A stretch of 64,000 nt of DNA, from the NCBI GenBank assembly GCA_009731375.1, contig BJOX01000024.1:1084215-1148214 (forward strand), in the 5' to 3' direction. Origin of the DNA: Paulinella micropora. Taxonomy: Eukaryota > Cercozoa > Imbricatea > Euglyphida. Both the position numbers and the translations under genes were made by a program. Positions 11,280 through 26,693 of the stretch are shown here, one piece after another (the stretch's first letter is position 1; each line of letters begins with the position of its first letter). The notes below the pieces were generated by a model. It was not told the origin of the DNA. It ran no database searches and saw only the letters and a program-made list of their open reading frames with translations.

Positions 11280-11569
11280 AGTTTGCCACTGGAATGTCTT
11301 CGGTTGTACCAAGTCCTCGGGGCAAGGACACCGATAATATTATCCAACAAGCAGTAGACAAAACACACTTTGCAACCACGAGTACATTCAGGCCATGGAG
11401 TAGCATCCCACAGACCATCCAGGGGCAATAAGACTATCTCTTCTTTCCAAAAACAAGTTGAAGTAAAACATACCTACTAACAAATACGTATAACGAATAC
11501 ATGCTCATACATCATATTTACTTCGCAGTATTAAGGTTAGTGGCCCTCCCTTGATCTCTTATCTTCAAT

Positions 11570-11708
11570 GAAAGAAGAAGAAAGGAAGAGGAAGAAGAAG
11601 AAGAAGAAGAAGAAGAAGAAGAAGAAGAAGAAGAAGAAGAAGAAGAAGAAGAAGAAGAAGAAGAAGAAGAAGAAGAAGAAGGAATAGGAGGAAGAGGAGG
11701 AGGAGGAG

Positions 11709-11756
<48 letters not shown>

Positions 11757-11762
11757 GAGAAT

Positions 11763-11821
<59 letters not shown>
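11570..11821. repeat. (GAA)n and (GA)n microsatellites
   Basis: Purine tract of AAG repeats followed by GA repeats. No gene. Confidence 0.95.
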
Positions 11822-11824
<3 letters not shown>

Positions 11825-12006
11825 TAAGTGTGGAGAGAGTGCAGCCTGCCTACAAAGGAATGTGAGCGCTGACGGGACAAATCGCGTTTGAGTGAAAGTA
11901 CGCGCAGGTAAGGGGATGGTAAAGTTTCTTGTTTTCTTCTCTTGTTCTTTGTTAAAGCAAGGTGAAGGGATAATTAAGAGGAAAGTTTTTTATGATAATA
12001 GAAAAG

Positions 12007-12035
12007 AGTAGTAGTGGTAGTAGTAGTAGTAGTAG

Positions 12036-12079
<44 letters not shown>

Positions 12080-12102
12080 TTAGTAGTAGTAGTAGTAGTA
12101 GT

Positions 12103-12140
<38 letters not shown>

Positions 12141-12177
12141 ATACTAGTAGTAGCAACAGTAGTGGTAGTAGTAGTTT
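12007..12177. repeat. (AGT)n/(ACT)n array switching strand
   Basis: AGT repeats switch to ACT (their reverse complement) and back to AGT, so the tract can fold into a hairpin. Such polarity switches point to inversion or foldback replication. Confidence 0.85.
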
Positions 12178-12497
12178 TTAGAAAGGAAACCAGTCCCCTT
12201 GCGGAAATTGTAACCGGTACACGTACTCCCCAAGGACTTTTGCTGTGGCACCGGCTGCTGGTGCCACCAACCCTTTATTAGACAAGTACAGTAACCTCCG
12301 TCGATAAGTGCCAGGGGGGGTCTGTCTCTTATCCTCGATTTCTGATGAGCCTAGGGTAAAAAAAGAGCCACCCCCCACCACAGGTGGCACCGCAAACAGG
12401 ATAGATATGGTTGAAGAAAACTTGTCGTAGATTACGGATGCTGGGGTTGGCGCATTTTAACTATATCAATTGAGCCTAGGGTAAAAAAAGAACCACC

Positions 12498-12544
<47 letters not shown>

Positions 12545-14580
12545 TCCCGCCCTAGCCCTGAGACATAAGTCCACCCATGACCAACTACAAGACAGCGTAC
12601 TTTCTCCTCTTTCTCCTCCTCCTCCTTCTCCTTTTCCTCCTCCTCCTCCTCCTCCTCCTCCTCCTTCTTCTTCTTCTTCTTCTTCTTCTTCTTCTTCTTC
12701 TTCTTCTNNNNNNNNNNNNNNNNNNNNNNNNNNNNNNNNNNNNNNNNNNNNNNNNNNNNNNNNNNNNNNNNNNNNNNNNNNNNNNNNNNNNNNNNNNNNN
12801 NNNNNNNNNNNNNNNNNNNNNNNNNNNNNNNNNNNNNNNNNNNNNNNNNNNNNNNNNNNNNNNNNNNNNNNNNNNNNNNNNNNNNNNNNNNNNNNNNNNN
12901 NNNNNNNNNNNNNNNNNNNNNNNNNNNNNNNNNNNNNNNNNNNNNNNNNNNNNNNNNNNNNNNNNNNNNNNNNNNNNNNNNNNNNNNNNNNNNNNNNNNN
13001 NNNNNNNNNNNNNNNNNNNNNNNNNNNNNNNNNNNNNNNNNNNNNNNNNNNNNNNNNNNNNNNNNNNNNNNNNNNNNNNNNNNNNNNNNNNNNNNNNNNN
13101 NNNNCCCCCCCCCGGGGTGCCACGATCCAACTCGTGAAAAAAGGACCAGGCGCGATATCCTCCTGTTTCGGCCTAAAACAGCCCCGCCGCTGCCAAGCGA
13201 GCCACCCCTACCGGCAAGCAGAGCACACGACGCCCGCATGAAATAGGCATGAACCAGCGTTGGCGACGGCGGGGCAGGGCTCGAGGCAGCGAGAGGTATG
13301 TACCAAACTAAGGGGAATTTCGCTGAGTTGTGGAAAGTTTCTTCACACTAAGCTACAGCTGCTAGCGGCGGCGCCAACACCGCTGGCGGGCACCGGGCAG
13401 GGGTCGCTGTAGCTGATGTACCAATTTCTATGCTGTCCGCATCCACGAAAACCTTTGTGCTTAGACGGGACAAGAAAACATGAACATGCATGAAATCACC
13501 CATGTACTAGTAAAAGTGCCCAACTGTCGGGCATGCTCGTGCCTGAACGATTGCTGGCCCGGGACGGCGGGGTAACACTAAACATGTCGCTACTCTGCTT
13601 CTAGTAGCAAACACATACCCTGCCCACTGCCTACTTGGCCGGCGGCAAAGCTTACTGCAAACGGCATGTGTGCCAGTAATGAAGCAGTTCGCCAACTCAA
13701 CTCGGCGCTTACTCATTCTGCTACGAGACCAAAAACGCTGCCAAGTGCGGGGGTGGAGTAAGGACAGTGCGCTTGTAGTAAGCTACATATGAAACTTAGC
13801 TAGTATCCTGCAGTCGTATCTATCGAGACACCTCATACTTTGCCATCACGCATCTAGATAAACCTCGTACAGTGTAAAGGTTTGTACCAAGTGTGTAAAA
13901 TAGACAGTGTACATGTACAGCACATATGCAGGGTGCTCCAATCTTACATCTATCGAAACCTGCACTGTGCCACCACACCGCGCCACCATTCACCATATTT
14001 TATCATGTATGAGCTTACCCATCCAAAACTATCTCTGCTGTCCAGTTTAATGTTTCTACAGGTCTTATGAGACAAATGTCACAAAAGCCACCTCAGCATA
14101 TCGACTCACTCACGTTTAACGCCACCGGTGGCACCACTAGCCCATCCTATTCCTGTAGTTACATTGAGCACCACTAGCCCATCCTATTCCTGTTGTTACA
14201 TTGAGTGTTTCTACAGGTCTTATGAAACAAATATCACAAAAACCACCTAAGCATATTGACTCAATCACGTAGTAGTCGTAGTAATAAGGATAGCAGTCCC
14301 CTTGGCGGAGACTATAATCCTACAGACAAACCAGAAGCATGACTCCTGGTTAGCCTTTCAATCTTCTTGCAGAGCTCTCTCGACGTTTAACGCCACCGGT
14401 GGCACCACTAGCCCCAAATGTGTCACAAAACTCTGTGACCAATGCATGTTCTTAATAGTGAGGTTAGGAGTCATTGGTAGCATTTGAGAGCAAACATGAA
14501 GGCAACAAAGAATTAGAGACGTACAAGCATGAAAAATCATGACGTCAGTATGTAAGATATCAATTTTCCGGCCGCATTTC
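12178..14580. other. Low-information region with poly-C, gap and short repeats; no gene seen
   Basis: Contains a 40-nt-plus poly-C run (from 12498), (TTC)n, the gap at 12708-13104 and about 1.4 kb of non-repetitive sequence (13112-14580). A 63-bp direct repeat (14052-14114 and 14207-14269, about 85 percent identical by eye) flanks a 38-bp tandem duplication (14129-14205). A block around cgccaccggtggcaccacta occurs at 14119 and 14388. No open frame with splice sites or recognisable protein features stands out. Confidence 0.55.
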
Positions 14581-14671
14581 CTGTATATATATATATATAT
14601 ATATACTCCTGTTGTAACATAGAGGTTATGTTACCTTGAAAATGCAATAATCGACAACGACAGGTACTTCA

Positions 14672-15265
<594 letters not shown>

Positions 15266-15626
15266 TAATGTCAAAAAAAGGAGCTTCTGATTTCGTCAAC
15301 CAGGAAGTCTGTGGTAAAGTATTAACCCGATGCCCAGCTAAGCCGTGATGTTTGCACGGAAGGGACTGATACAGGCAATACCAAAGCTCCCTAGTACCAG
15401 GCGGGGCCAGGGCTCGTTCCATAAAGCGCCCCTTGCAGAACGAGCTCCCACCTCCATTACAGAGGGCCCAGTAAGCAGATGGAGTTTCGAGACTGTTCGA
15501 CAGTCTAGTATAAACCGACAGAGCACTGTGGGTTTTATTCCGGGCTCAACAAGCGAGAAAGGGCACCCTGAGGGAACAGGATTGTGCTTCCCGTCGCTAT
15601 TTCGGCATGTGACTTATAGGCGTATG
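15266..15626 (-). repeat. Dispersed repeat family F (copy 1)
   Basis: About 360 bp that reappear in opposite orientation at 50244-50602 with few differences. In the orientation used here the element ends, on the minus strand, at the (CTAT)n array (gacattagtatctatc). No coding frame is shared between the copies. It may be a retroposon or part of a LINE 3' region. Confidence 0.8.
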
Positions 15627-15795
15627 GCTAGGCACACATAAGGCACCCCACCACGGGCCCAGCACACCCACACCATCCCCTAATTCTCTGTCTGTCGACA
15701 GATGGCACCCATTTCAAAAAAATCAAGCCCAAGAGAGGTCAGTGACACCTCAAGTGGCCTTGGTTCATTCCGTAGAGTAAGTGATAAGATCAACT

Positions 15796-15798
<3 letters not shown>

Positions 15799-15888
<90 letters not shown>

Positions 15889-15917
15889 GAAGGAATGGAT
15901 GGATGGATGGATGGATG

Positions 15918-16002
<85 letters not shown>

Positions 16003-16541
16003 GTAAAAACATGCAAACATGTATTCATACAGCAACATACATACATACATACATACATACATACATACAGATACATGAATACATATATACATACATACAT
16101 ACATACAGATATATACATACATACATACATGATATTGTATTGTATTGTATTGTATTGTATTGTATGTATGTATGTATGTATGTATGTATGTATGTATGTA
16201 TGTATTTATGTATGTATTATTGTATTGTATTGTATTGTATTTTTATACATTTCATACATACATATATATATGATACATATATACATACAATACATACGAT
16301 ACACATACATTCCATATATTCCATACATTCCATACAATACATACATACATACATACCATACATACATACATACATACATACTGTATTGTTGTTGTTGTTG
16401 TTATTGTTGTTGTTGTTGTTGTTGTTATTGTTGTTATTGTTGTTATTGTTGTTATTGTTGCTGCTGCTGCTACTGCTGCTACTGCTGTCGTTGTTGTTGT
16501 TGCTGTTGCTGTTGCTGTTGTTATCGTTATCGTCGTTATCG

Positions 16542-16580
<39 letters not shown>
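15799..16580. repeat. Microsatellite chain: (GATA)n, (CATA)n, (GTATT)n, (GTT)n
   Basis: GATA/GGAT to about 16012, CATA with GTATT pentamers to about 16384, then GTT with GCT/GTC variants. No gene. Confidence 0.95.
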
Positions 16581-16581
<1 letters not shown>

Positions 16582-16700
16582 CAATTTGATTACTGAATTA
16601 AATCAATGACGGATTGTGGCTATCGACCAAATGTTGTTGTTGTTGTTGATGATGATGATGACGATGTTGTTGTTGTTGTTTGTCTTGCTGTTGCTGTTGC

Positions 16701-16737
<37 letters not shown>

Positions 16738-17481
16738 AATTTCATTAATGAAGAACTTATGAAAAACATATAATAAAGGGAAGGTGAAGTTACAAATTAA
16801 AGTCTCATTCCACTGAAACCACTGAAACGGCAAGCCAGGAAAGTAGGGACAAAGACACCGGAGGCATGCATAAATACATGACATGATATTGCATGACATT
16901 ACATTGTGTATTACAAGACATTACATGACATTACATAAAATGACATGACATGACATGACATGACATAGATACACACATACACATGTAAACAGACATGACA
17001 TGACATTCCATGACATTCCATGACATGACAAGGGAAGAGTTGTTGCTGTTATTGTTGTTGTTGTTGTTGTTGTCGTTGTTGTTGTTCAATTTAATAACTT
17101 AAACCAGTGGATAAGTAGCTAACGACCAAAACGTAATCATCGCCACTACAAGACTTTCGTCCTCCTTCTCCTTCTCCTTCTCCTTCTCATTCTCCTTCTC
17201 CTTCTCCTTCTCCTTCTTCTTCTTCTTCTTCTTCTTCTTCTTCTTCTTCTTCTTCTTCTTCTTCTTCTTCTTCTTCTGTTATCTCCGTCCTTCGGGACGC
17301 CAGAGCTTTTTCATTGTACATCAAATACATACATCACATACATGCATGCATGCATGCATACATACATACATACATACATATACATACATACATACATACA
17401 TACATACATACATACTATAGAACTCTAAGGCTCAAAAACAATAATAGAGAAAGAAGGAAAGAGCAATAAAGCATGTTGTTG

Positions 17482-17513
<32 letters not shown>

Positions 17514-17626
17514 GGTCGTGGTGGTGGTGGTGTTGATGTTGTCGTTGTTGTTGTCGTTGTCGTTGTTGTTGTTGTTGTTGTTGTTGTTGCTGCTGTTGCT
17601 GCTGTTTGTTGTTAGATTGTTGTTAG

Positions 17627-17677
<51 letters not shown>

Positions 17678-17727
17678 AAATTTAATTGAAGTAATTAAAC
17701 CAATGGCATGATGGTGCATGGCTAAAG

Positions 17728-17768
<41 letters not shown>

Positions 17769-17838
17769 GCTGCTGCTGTTTGTTGTTAGATTGTTGTTAG
17801 ATTGTTGTTAGATTGTTGTTGTTGTTGTTGTTGTTGTT

Positions 17839-17897
<59 letters not shown>
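16581..17897. repeat. (GTT)n tracts with short AT-rich spacers and (TTC)n
   Basis: GTT blocks alternate with spacers such as aatttaattgaagtaattaaaccaatggcatgatgg, a module repeated from here to 24.4 kb. (ACATG)n at 16900-17025, (TTC)n at 17160-17277 and (CATA)n at 17325-17415 are also present. 17279-17320 and 17416-17475 match segments of the GTT-associated repeat. Confidence 0.85.
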
Positions 17898-17900
<3 letters not shown>

Positions 17901-18402
17901 ATATCTGAGGCGTACTGATGCAGCTAATGGCATATCCTCAACGGACATAAGCCTCCAATACCCTTGTTCGAGGTCCTCCACCCCCCCGTGTCAGTCTCTC
18001 GCCTGATGATCGGGGCCACCGATGGAGCTCCTGAGGGCAAGACTGCACTAAGCCGAGGTTATTCCGCAGTCCCAGCAACCTCTTGCAAGACGTCACCGAA
18101 TGTGCAAGTGCATACACCAAGCGCGGTTGCTAGAGCTGCCTCGAAACCCCACCCATAACAATCTGGTGTCTGCTGGGTCCTGGGCTATCAACCAGCATAT
18201 GCGGAGTTTAAGATCTTTTACGCGCGCAACGACCCTCCTCCCCAGCATCTACCACCAAAGGGTTATGAGTTGGCGTCACAGTTTAACGCCTTGAGGCCAT
18301 TGGGCTGGAACTCTGTTTAGCAAGTGTGACTAGGTTTTTTCATCGGAATTTCCCTCAAATATGTCACAGTCAACACTCCAAGGCAGATTTACTATATCTG
18401 AG

Positions 18403-18403
<1 letters not shown>
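17898..18403 (-). repeat. Dispersed repeat family B, copy plus start of a second unit
   Basis: Full 483-bp unit at 17898-18380, then the linker aggcagattt and the first 13 bases of another unit before (AAT)n. This repeats the head-to-tail junction seen at 2031-2041, so dimers were the likely ancestral form. Confidence 0.85.
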
Positions 18404-18448
<45 letters not shown>

Positions 18449-18513
18449 TTAACCAAAATGATCAAAGTGCAAGTGTTGTTGTTGTTGTTATTATTGTTGT
18501 TGATGTTGATGTT

Positions 18514-18564
18514 GTTAAATTTAATTAAGATAATGAAACCAAAGGCATGATGGTGCATGGCTAA

Positions 18565-18616
<52 letters not shown>

Positions 18617-18992
18617 GCTGTTAAATTTAGTTAAAGTAATTAAACCAATGGCATGATGGTGCACGTTGTTGTTGTTGTTGTTGTTGTTGTTAAATTTAAT
18701 TAAAGTAATTAAACCAATTGCATGATGGTGCATGGCGGCCTTCGAGCGCCGCTTAAAGACAAGTAATAAATGTCTAATCATCCCCAGCCGACTCGGGACG
18801 CCAGAGCATGCTCACTGTACGAAAGGACTCTAGAGCTCAGAAACAAGAATAAAGTGAGAGGGAAAAGGAGCAGAAGAGCATGCACTAGAGTAAAACAACA
18901 ACAAGGAGGGGGAAGAGGAAAGTCAGTGAAGTGAGCAGACAAGCCGTGGGAGAAGGGCTAGTCCGCGGAGTTGTTGTTGTTGTTAATGATGA

Positions 18993-19032
<40 letters not shown>

Positions 19033-19520
19033 CTTGGTGTTGTTGTTGTTGTTGTTGTTGCTGTTGTAATTTTAATTACAGTAATTAAACCAGTTGCATG
19101 ATGGTGCATGGATAACGGCCTTAAACCCACTTAAAGACAAGTAGATGTCTAATCATCCCCGGCAAGACTCGGGACGCCAGAGCATGTCTCACTGCACTAT
19201 AGGACTCTAGAGCTCCAAGACAAGAAAAAAGAAAGAGGAAAAGGAGTAGAAGAGCATGCACTATAGTAAAACAACAACATAAGATGGATAAGAGGAAAAG
19301 TGGTGAGGAGCGCAGACAAGCCTCGAGAGAGGAGCAAGTCCACTGAAAAGGGAGAGGAGGAAGAGAGGGAAGATGAAGGGGGAGGAGAAACTCGCCATGG
19401 CCAATGGGAAACAGTCTGAGCAACAAGTTAGAGGCTCGCATGTGAAACAAACAAGTCGAATGGAGCAGGCAAGCACCAGCAAGTCACAAGCGCTGGAGGC
19501 CGAACGAGAGAGTCGTTGTT
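18514..19520 (+). repeat. GTT-associated dispersed repeat (family E), several units
   Basis: The unit reads in order: a taatta-rich block with ggcatgatggtgcatgg, then gccacttaaagacaag, tctaatcatcccc, cgggacgccagagcatg, ggactctagagctc, gagcatgcacta, and a purine-rich part ending in GTT repeats. Partial or full units are at 18514, 18618, 18690-18970 and 19065-19510 on this strand, 22142-22905, and in reverse at 23625-23760 and 23941-24360. No coding frame is conserved. Probably a non-autonomous transposon or satellite-like unit. Confidence 0.75.
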
Positions 19521-20587
<1,067 letters not shown>

Positions 20588-21134
20588 NNNNNNNNNNNNN
20601 NNNNNNNNNNNNNNNNNNNNNNNNNNNNNNNNNNNNNNNNNNNNNNNNNNNNNNNNNNNNNNNNNNNNNNNNNNNNNNNNNNNNNNNNNNNNNNNNNNNN
20701 NNNNNNNNNNNNNNNNNNNNNNNNNNNNNNNNNNNNNNNNNNNNNNNNNNNNNNNNNNNNNNNNNNNNNNNNNNNNNNNNNNNNNNNNNNNNNNNNNNNN
20801 NNNNNNNNNNNNNNNNNNNNNNNNNNNNNNNNNNNNNNNNNNNNNNNNNNNNNNNNNNNNNNNNNNNNNNNNNNNNNNNNNNNNNNNNNNNNNNNNNNNN
20901 NNNNNNNNNNNNNNNNNNNNNNNNNNNNNNNNNNNNNNNNNNNNNNNNNNNNNNNNNNNNNNNNNNNNNNNNNNNNNNNNNNNNNNNNNNNNNNNNNNNN
21001 NNNNNNNNNNNNNNNNNNNNNNNNNNNNNNNNNNNNNNNNNNNNNNNNNNNNNNNNNNNNNNNNNNNNNNNNNNNNNNNNNNNNNNNNNNNNNNNNNNNN
21101 NNNNNNNNNNNNNNNNNNNNNNNNNNNNNNNNNN

Positions 21135-21525
<391 letters not shown>

Positions 21526-21533
21526 ATAATAAC

Positions 21534-21654
<121 letters not shown>

Positions 21655-21673
21655 TAATAATAATAATAATAAT

Positions 21674-21750
<77 letters not shown>

Positions 21751-21754
21751 TAAA

Positions 21755-21823
<69 letters not shown>

Positions 21824-21824
<1 letters not shown>

Positions 21825-22055
21825 GTGCTTCTCTGTCAATGGCTGATGCAAATCTGCACATGCGCCTCCATCGTCTCACCCGTGAGGGGAGTACGAAGAA
21901 TTGACGATAGGCTCTAATGACACCCCGGCAAGGGCAGTTCCAACACTTCCAGACGGGCCGGTATGTTCAATGAAAATACTGGTGGCACCGACGGGAATCG
22001 AACTGGCGACAGGGCGCAGATGGTAGAACTTGACCACTGGGCTATCACGGTGTCC

Positions 22056-22056
<1 letters not shown>
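21824..22056 (-). mobile_element. tRNA-derived SINE, full copy (233 bp)
   Basis: Same family and orientation as 21293-21525, separated from it by about 300 bp of (AAT)n. Confidence 0.88.
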
Positions 22057-22141
<85 letters not shown>

Positions 22142-22142
<1 letters not shown>

Positions 22143-22970
22143 TTAACTAAATCAGTGGCAAGTTAAACGTAATAATAATAATATTAACTAAATCAGTGGC
22201 AAGTTAAACGTTGGTGTGTGGCTTTCGGCTCATATGTGTATACCCCCAGATATACGCCACTTCCAGATAATAATCTAGTCATCCCGTGCCGATTCGAGAC
22301 GCCAGAGCTTGCTCACTGCACTATATGATCCAGAGGCTCAAAAACAATAAATATAGATAGAGGAAAAGGGAGCCAAAGGACGTGCACTATAGTGGCCAAC
22401 AACAGGGGAGGGAGAGGAGGAAAGTCAGTGAGGGAGGCAGACAAGAACGAGGAGAACTAGCCTACCTAGAAGGAGAAGAGGAAGACAGAGAGGAGAGAGG
22501 AAGGAGGAGTAGAGACTCGCCGAGACCATGAGAACAGTGTTCGAGCAAAAAGTTATAATTAGATGCTCACGCGCGATACTAAGATCATAGTATGGGGTAG
22601 GCAAACACCAGCAATAAGTCACAAGCGCTGGAGGCCGAATGATAGAACTGTAAAGAAAACCTTCAGAGCCAGAGTAAGCGACACAAAGTAGCATAGCCTA
22701 GCATACGCACAAGTGGTGGACGCCCGCCCCATGGCCACAAGGCAACCTGCGATGGCCATGGGCCCGACCTGTGGACCTAGGACTAAGTACCTGTGCAAGA
22801 GGGTCAGGAAGGATAGGGAGAGTTAGGCCCTACCATCTGGCCTAAGGAAGGGAAGACAGCGAGAGAAGGTGCACCACCTGGCACGCTATGGGTCGGGAAG
22901 TCGTTGTTGTTGTTGTATTTAATAATAATAAGAAAACTTAAACAAAGTATTTAAAATGCAAGATGGTGTG

Positions 22971-23001
<31 letters not shown>

Positions 23002-23574
23002 AAAAATAATAAAACTTAAACAAATTACTAAATGCAAGATGGTGTGTGGCTACGTTGTTGTTGTTGTTATTGTTGTTGTTGCTGTTGTGCTCAATTTAGT
23101 TATAATAATAGAATTTAAACAAAGTGATTAAACTGCTGCTGCTGCTGCTGTTGTTGTTGTTGTAAATTTAATTACAGTAATTTAACCAGTGGCATGATGG
23201 TGCTGCTGTTGTTGTTGTTGCTGTTATTGTTGTTGTTAACTTTAATAATAATAATAAAACTTAGATAATGTATTTAAAATGTGTTGTTGTTGTTGTTGTT
23301 GTTGTTATTGTTGTTATTGTTGTTATTGTTGTTATTGTTGTTGTTGTTGTTGTTATTGTTGTTGTTGCTTTACTTCTCTTACCCATCATATCTTTTCTCT
23401 CCTTCAATACTATTATATTAATATTACTAATCCTAATATTAATTTCAATACCAATCCCGCTCCACTTTTCAACAACAACAACAACAACAACGGTGATGTG
23501 AGTGGCATTTTATATCATATTTAATTTGGTTGATAGCCATACTCCAACTAATTATTGAATATTAAGTAAATTTC

Positions 23575-23623
<49 letters not shown>

Positions 23624-23760
23624 CTAGAGATCTATAGTTTTTAGCAGGCTCTGGCGTCCCGTCGGCCGGGGATGAAAGTGGAAGTAAGGCCGTAGCCACA
23701 CACCATCTTGCACTTATGATCATTTTGTCGAAATTTTATTATTATTAAATTGAACAACAA

Positions 23761-23793
<33 letters not shown>

Positions 23794-23842
23794 AAACAAC
23801 AACTAGAACAACAACAACAGCAACAACAACAACAATAATAAC

Positions 23843-23884
<42 letters not shown>

Positions 23885-23892
23885 TATAATAC

Positions 23893-23941
<49 letters not shown>

Positions 23942-24380
23942 TTATTACTTGTCTTTAAGTGGCGCTCGAAGGCCGTTAGCCATGCACCATCATGCCATTG
24001 GTTTAATTACGTTAATTAAATTTCACAACAACAACAACAACAACAACATCATCATCATCATCATCAACAACAACAACAACAACAAACAACTCCGCTGACT
24101 AGCTCTTCTCCCACGGCTTGTCTGCTCTCTTCACTGACTTTCCTCTTCTCCCTCCTTTGTTATTGTTTTATTATAGTGCATGCTCTTTTGCTCCTTTTTC
24201 CTCTCTCTTTATTTCTTGTTTCTGAATTCTAGAGTCCTATAGTACAGTGAGCATGTTCTGGCGTCCCGAGTTGGCTGGGAATGATTGGACATTTATTACT
24301 TGTCTTTAAGTGGCGCTCGAAGGCCATTAGCCATGCACCATCATGCCATTGACGTGTGTTGGGAACCGGGAAAATGCAGG
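22142..24380. repeat. GTT-associated repeats in both orientations with (GTT)n/(AAC)n
   Basis: Family E units run forward at 22142-22905 and reversed at 23625-23760 and 23941-24360, with GTT tracts on one side of about 23.45 kb and AAC tracts on the other. The polarity of the trinucleotide tract follows that of the unit, so tract and unit move or duplicate together. No gene. Confidence 0.75.
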
Positions 24381-25194
24381 TAAATGTCTCAAACGATTTT
24401 ATCCACAGTGATATTCCATTTTGGCCATCTGACGTTTGAGCCACCTTAGTTGGTGATAAAGTCGAAACAGCTTCGCCACTGCAGGCGAGAATAATAATAT
24501 GGACTCTTCTCAATCATCGAGCACATGTCATTCACCCCCGCACCATTGTAGGGAACGTTTGGATTATTGACAAACGAAATGAAACTGCTCTTCTTGTACA
24601 AAGACCTAACACAGATTATATTATGTTGTCAATTTGTTTGAAAAAGCGAAGGGGGGTAATATGAACGTATACTTTGGCGTCTTCTTGCGTGTGCTTGCTT
24701 GGGCAATTGGGTTGCCTCTTTCCACCTGCCGCACTATTACTGAGATGCACGGGTACCCAATACGGGAAAATTATATCAGTAGGGACATTTCATTTTGCGC
24801 CAAGGCCGTCAGGACGAGGACCTGCTGGTGCGCTTGCATTGTAGCCCAACGGCATATACCCATACTCAGTCTCGATGAAGCGATAGCAGAATGAACACGC
24901 GATAACATCCCCGTTGGTCACTGCCATGTTTCTTCTCCGCCGGTTGCTTGCGGTAACCTCGCCGCATTCTTTAGGTTGGACTGTTTTCATTCGGTAGAAA
25001 ATCTGAAGTGCTGGAGTTATAACCTCCTCGATCCTGTATATCTGCAACAGATTTCAACTGGTAGGTATGACATCAAACGCGCAGCGCACAAACTTTAGAT
25101 CAAATACGAGCATGTCAAACGAACAATACTATCAATATAAGCACATTTGTACTCATCATACTTGTTAACATGTTCTTATAACTTATCCACATCC
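24381..25194. other. Left flank of the LTR element; no supported gene
   Basis: Non-repetitive sequence. An 85-codon minus-strand frame (24790-25047) includes ACSFCYRFIETEYGYMPLGY and looks somewhat protein-like, but I find no family or flanking exons. The bases atcc at 25191-25194 are the left target-site duplicate of the LTR element. Confidence 0.4.
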
Positions 25195-25439
25195 TGTAGG
25201 CATCACCCCCGGATAGCCGGTAAAAAATACCCTTTTTCTGGTGTCAGGTGCACCTAGTTTTTTCCAATTATTTTCAATATCGTTTGGCCGGATTTGACCT
25301 AATGCTATTTTAACCTTGGTCTGTTGCCGTTTTCTTTTCGGCTTCACTGAGCTAATATAACGAGACATCATTCTCTTTTGGGGATTTGTGTCTGGTTGTA
25401 TTACAGACTTTTATTGAGCTATCTTCGGGGATTGTAACA
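25195..25439 (+). repeat. 5' LTR
   Basis: Starts TG and ends CA, 245 bp; near-identical to 34953-35197. Confidence 0.92.
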
Positions 25440-26216
25440 TTAGAGTCACCAGCACAAGGCTGATTTCTTTTCTGGTTTGTTTTTGGAACAGCAGAAAGAA
25501 AAATTGTACAGATCTATCTCTTCTGAGTAGGTGTTCCAAAAAACAAATACTCCAGCACATCCCCGCACAGCTCTTTTTGCAAAACTAGACGTCTAGGCGT
25601 TTGTGAGTAGGTGTCTCAGTACCCTCTCCACAGCCTGTATCTGTGTCCTCACAAGGAGGCCAGACACCAGACCTTGTAGCTGTTCTTTTGTTCTCTCTTG
25701 AGACAGAGACAGAGTATGTCAACAGACGTACAAACAAACACTCACAGATACAAACAAACTTGAAGGACACGAGCGTAGTACTCTACCTTTCAAGTCTGTG
25801 CACTTTGTTGCCTCTCAAACCACACACATCAGAGTATTTTTGCAAATCTCTGACTGTCTTTCGACAATAGGTCTGAACAAGTGTCAGACGACAAGTCGAC
25901 TTCTCAAGGAGTGCTTCTCTAGCCTCTTTGACATTATCTGTACATAGGTCCTCGTACCTCATAACAGATACAACAACAAAAAGAGAAAAAGAAAAGAGGA
26001 GTGGAGAAGGAGATCAAATTTTCAGAGAAAGTCGTACAGATTACTTCTTTCTCACAAAAAAAAAAAAAAAAAAAAAAAAAACACATAAGACATAGAGGTG
26101 AGACGCTCTCTCTCTATACTGTCTTTTCGTTTTTTCTCTCTATTCGTTCCTCATAGACGAACAGAGCAATTACGGGGTAGAAACAACTCTGTCTCATCCG
26201 TATTCCTTCAGCGTCC
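25440..26216 (+). other. Leader of the LTR element
   Basis: 777 bp between the 5' LTR and the first gag ATG, with no long frame. It includes a 27-base poly-A run (26055-26081). No canonical primer-binding site is visible next to the LTR. Confidence 0.6.
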
Positions 26217-26693
26217 ATGTCTACTAGGTCTGAAGACTGGCAGGAAGGAGGGGGGGAGAGTGAGCGAACCCCAGGAAACGAAGAGGAGTTCGTTGACCCT
26301 CATGCAGAAGGAGGAGATCTGGCACCTTCCTTTGACACAGGAGGAGCAGAGAATCAATTTTTTACTGCGCCTTCCTTTGACACAGGAGGAGCAGAGGAAG
26401 TCGAGGAGGAGGAGAAGGGAGGAGAGGAAGCGAGGTTTGTGGCCGAATATGGCAAACTAAGTAAGAAGGAGTTTAAGGAGCAGAAAGGGAAGGATGATGC
26501 CTATAAATGGCTATACATTCCCCAAGAAATGCGATGGGGACAACCCTTGAAGAAGGAAGACATCTGTTACCCTCTCCCAATGCAAGCTCTGCCTCTCGCA
26601 GAATTCCTCAGAGACGACGATACACAGTTACAGGTGCAACATGTCTCATTTGTCTTTACTGGAGCTACTCGACCTCTCATGAACAGTGTTTGA
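26217..26693 (+). CDS. gag, N-terminal part (LTR retrotransposon)
   Basis: ATG at 26217 opens a 158-codon frame. It is acidic and carries a short repeat (APSFDTGGAE occurs at two places about 21 residues apart), then a Trp/Tyr-containing region (YKWLYIPQEMRWGQPL). It stops with TGA at 26691-26693, seven bases after the main gag frame has become open in another phase. The two frames read as one protein with a one-base shift near 26686. The retrotransposon Gag forms the particle that packages the RNA. Confidence 0.7.
   Translation: MSTRSEDWQEGGGESERTPGNEEEFVDPHAEGGDLAPSFDTGGAENQFFTAPSFDTGGAEEVEEEEKGGEEARFVAEYGKLSKKEFKEQKGKDDAYKWLYIPQEMRWGQPLKKEDICYPLPMQALPLAEFLRDDDTQLQVQHVSFVFTGATRPLMNSV

Noticed and set aside
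15789-16012. Regularly spaced repeats resembling a CRISPR array
   Set aside because: These are pure tetranucleotide microsatellites without unique spacers, in a eukaryotic genome.
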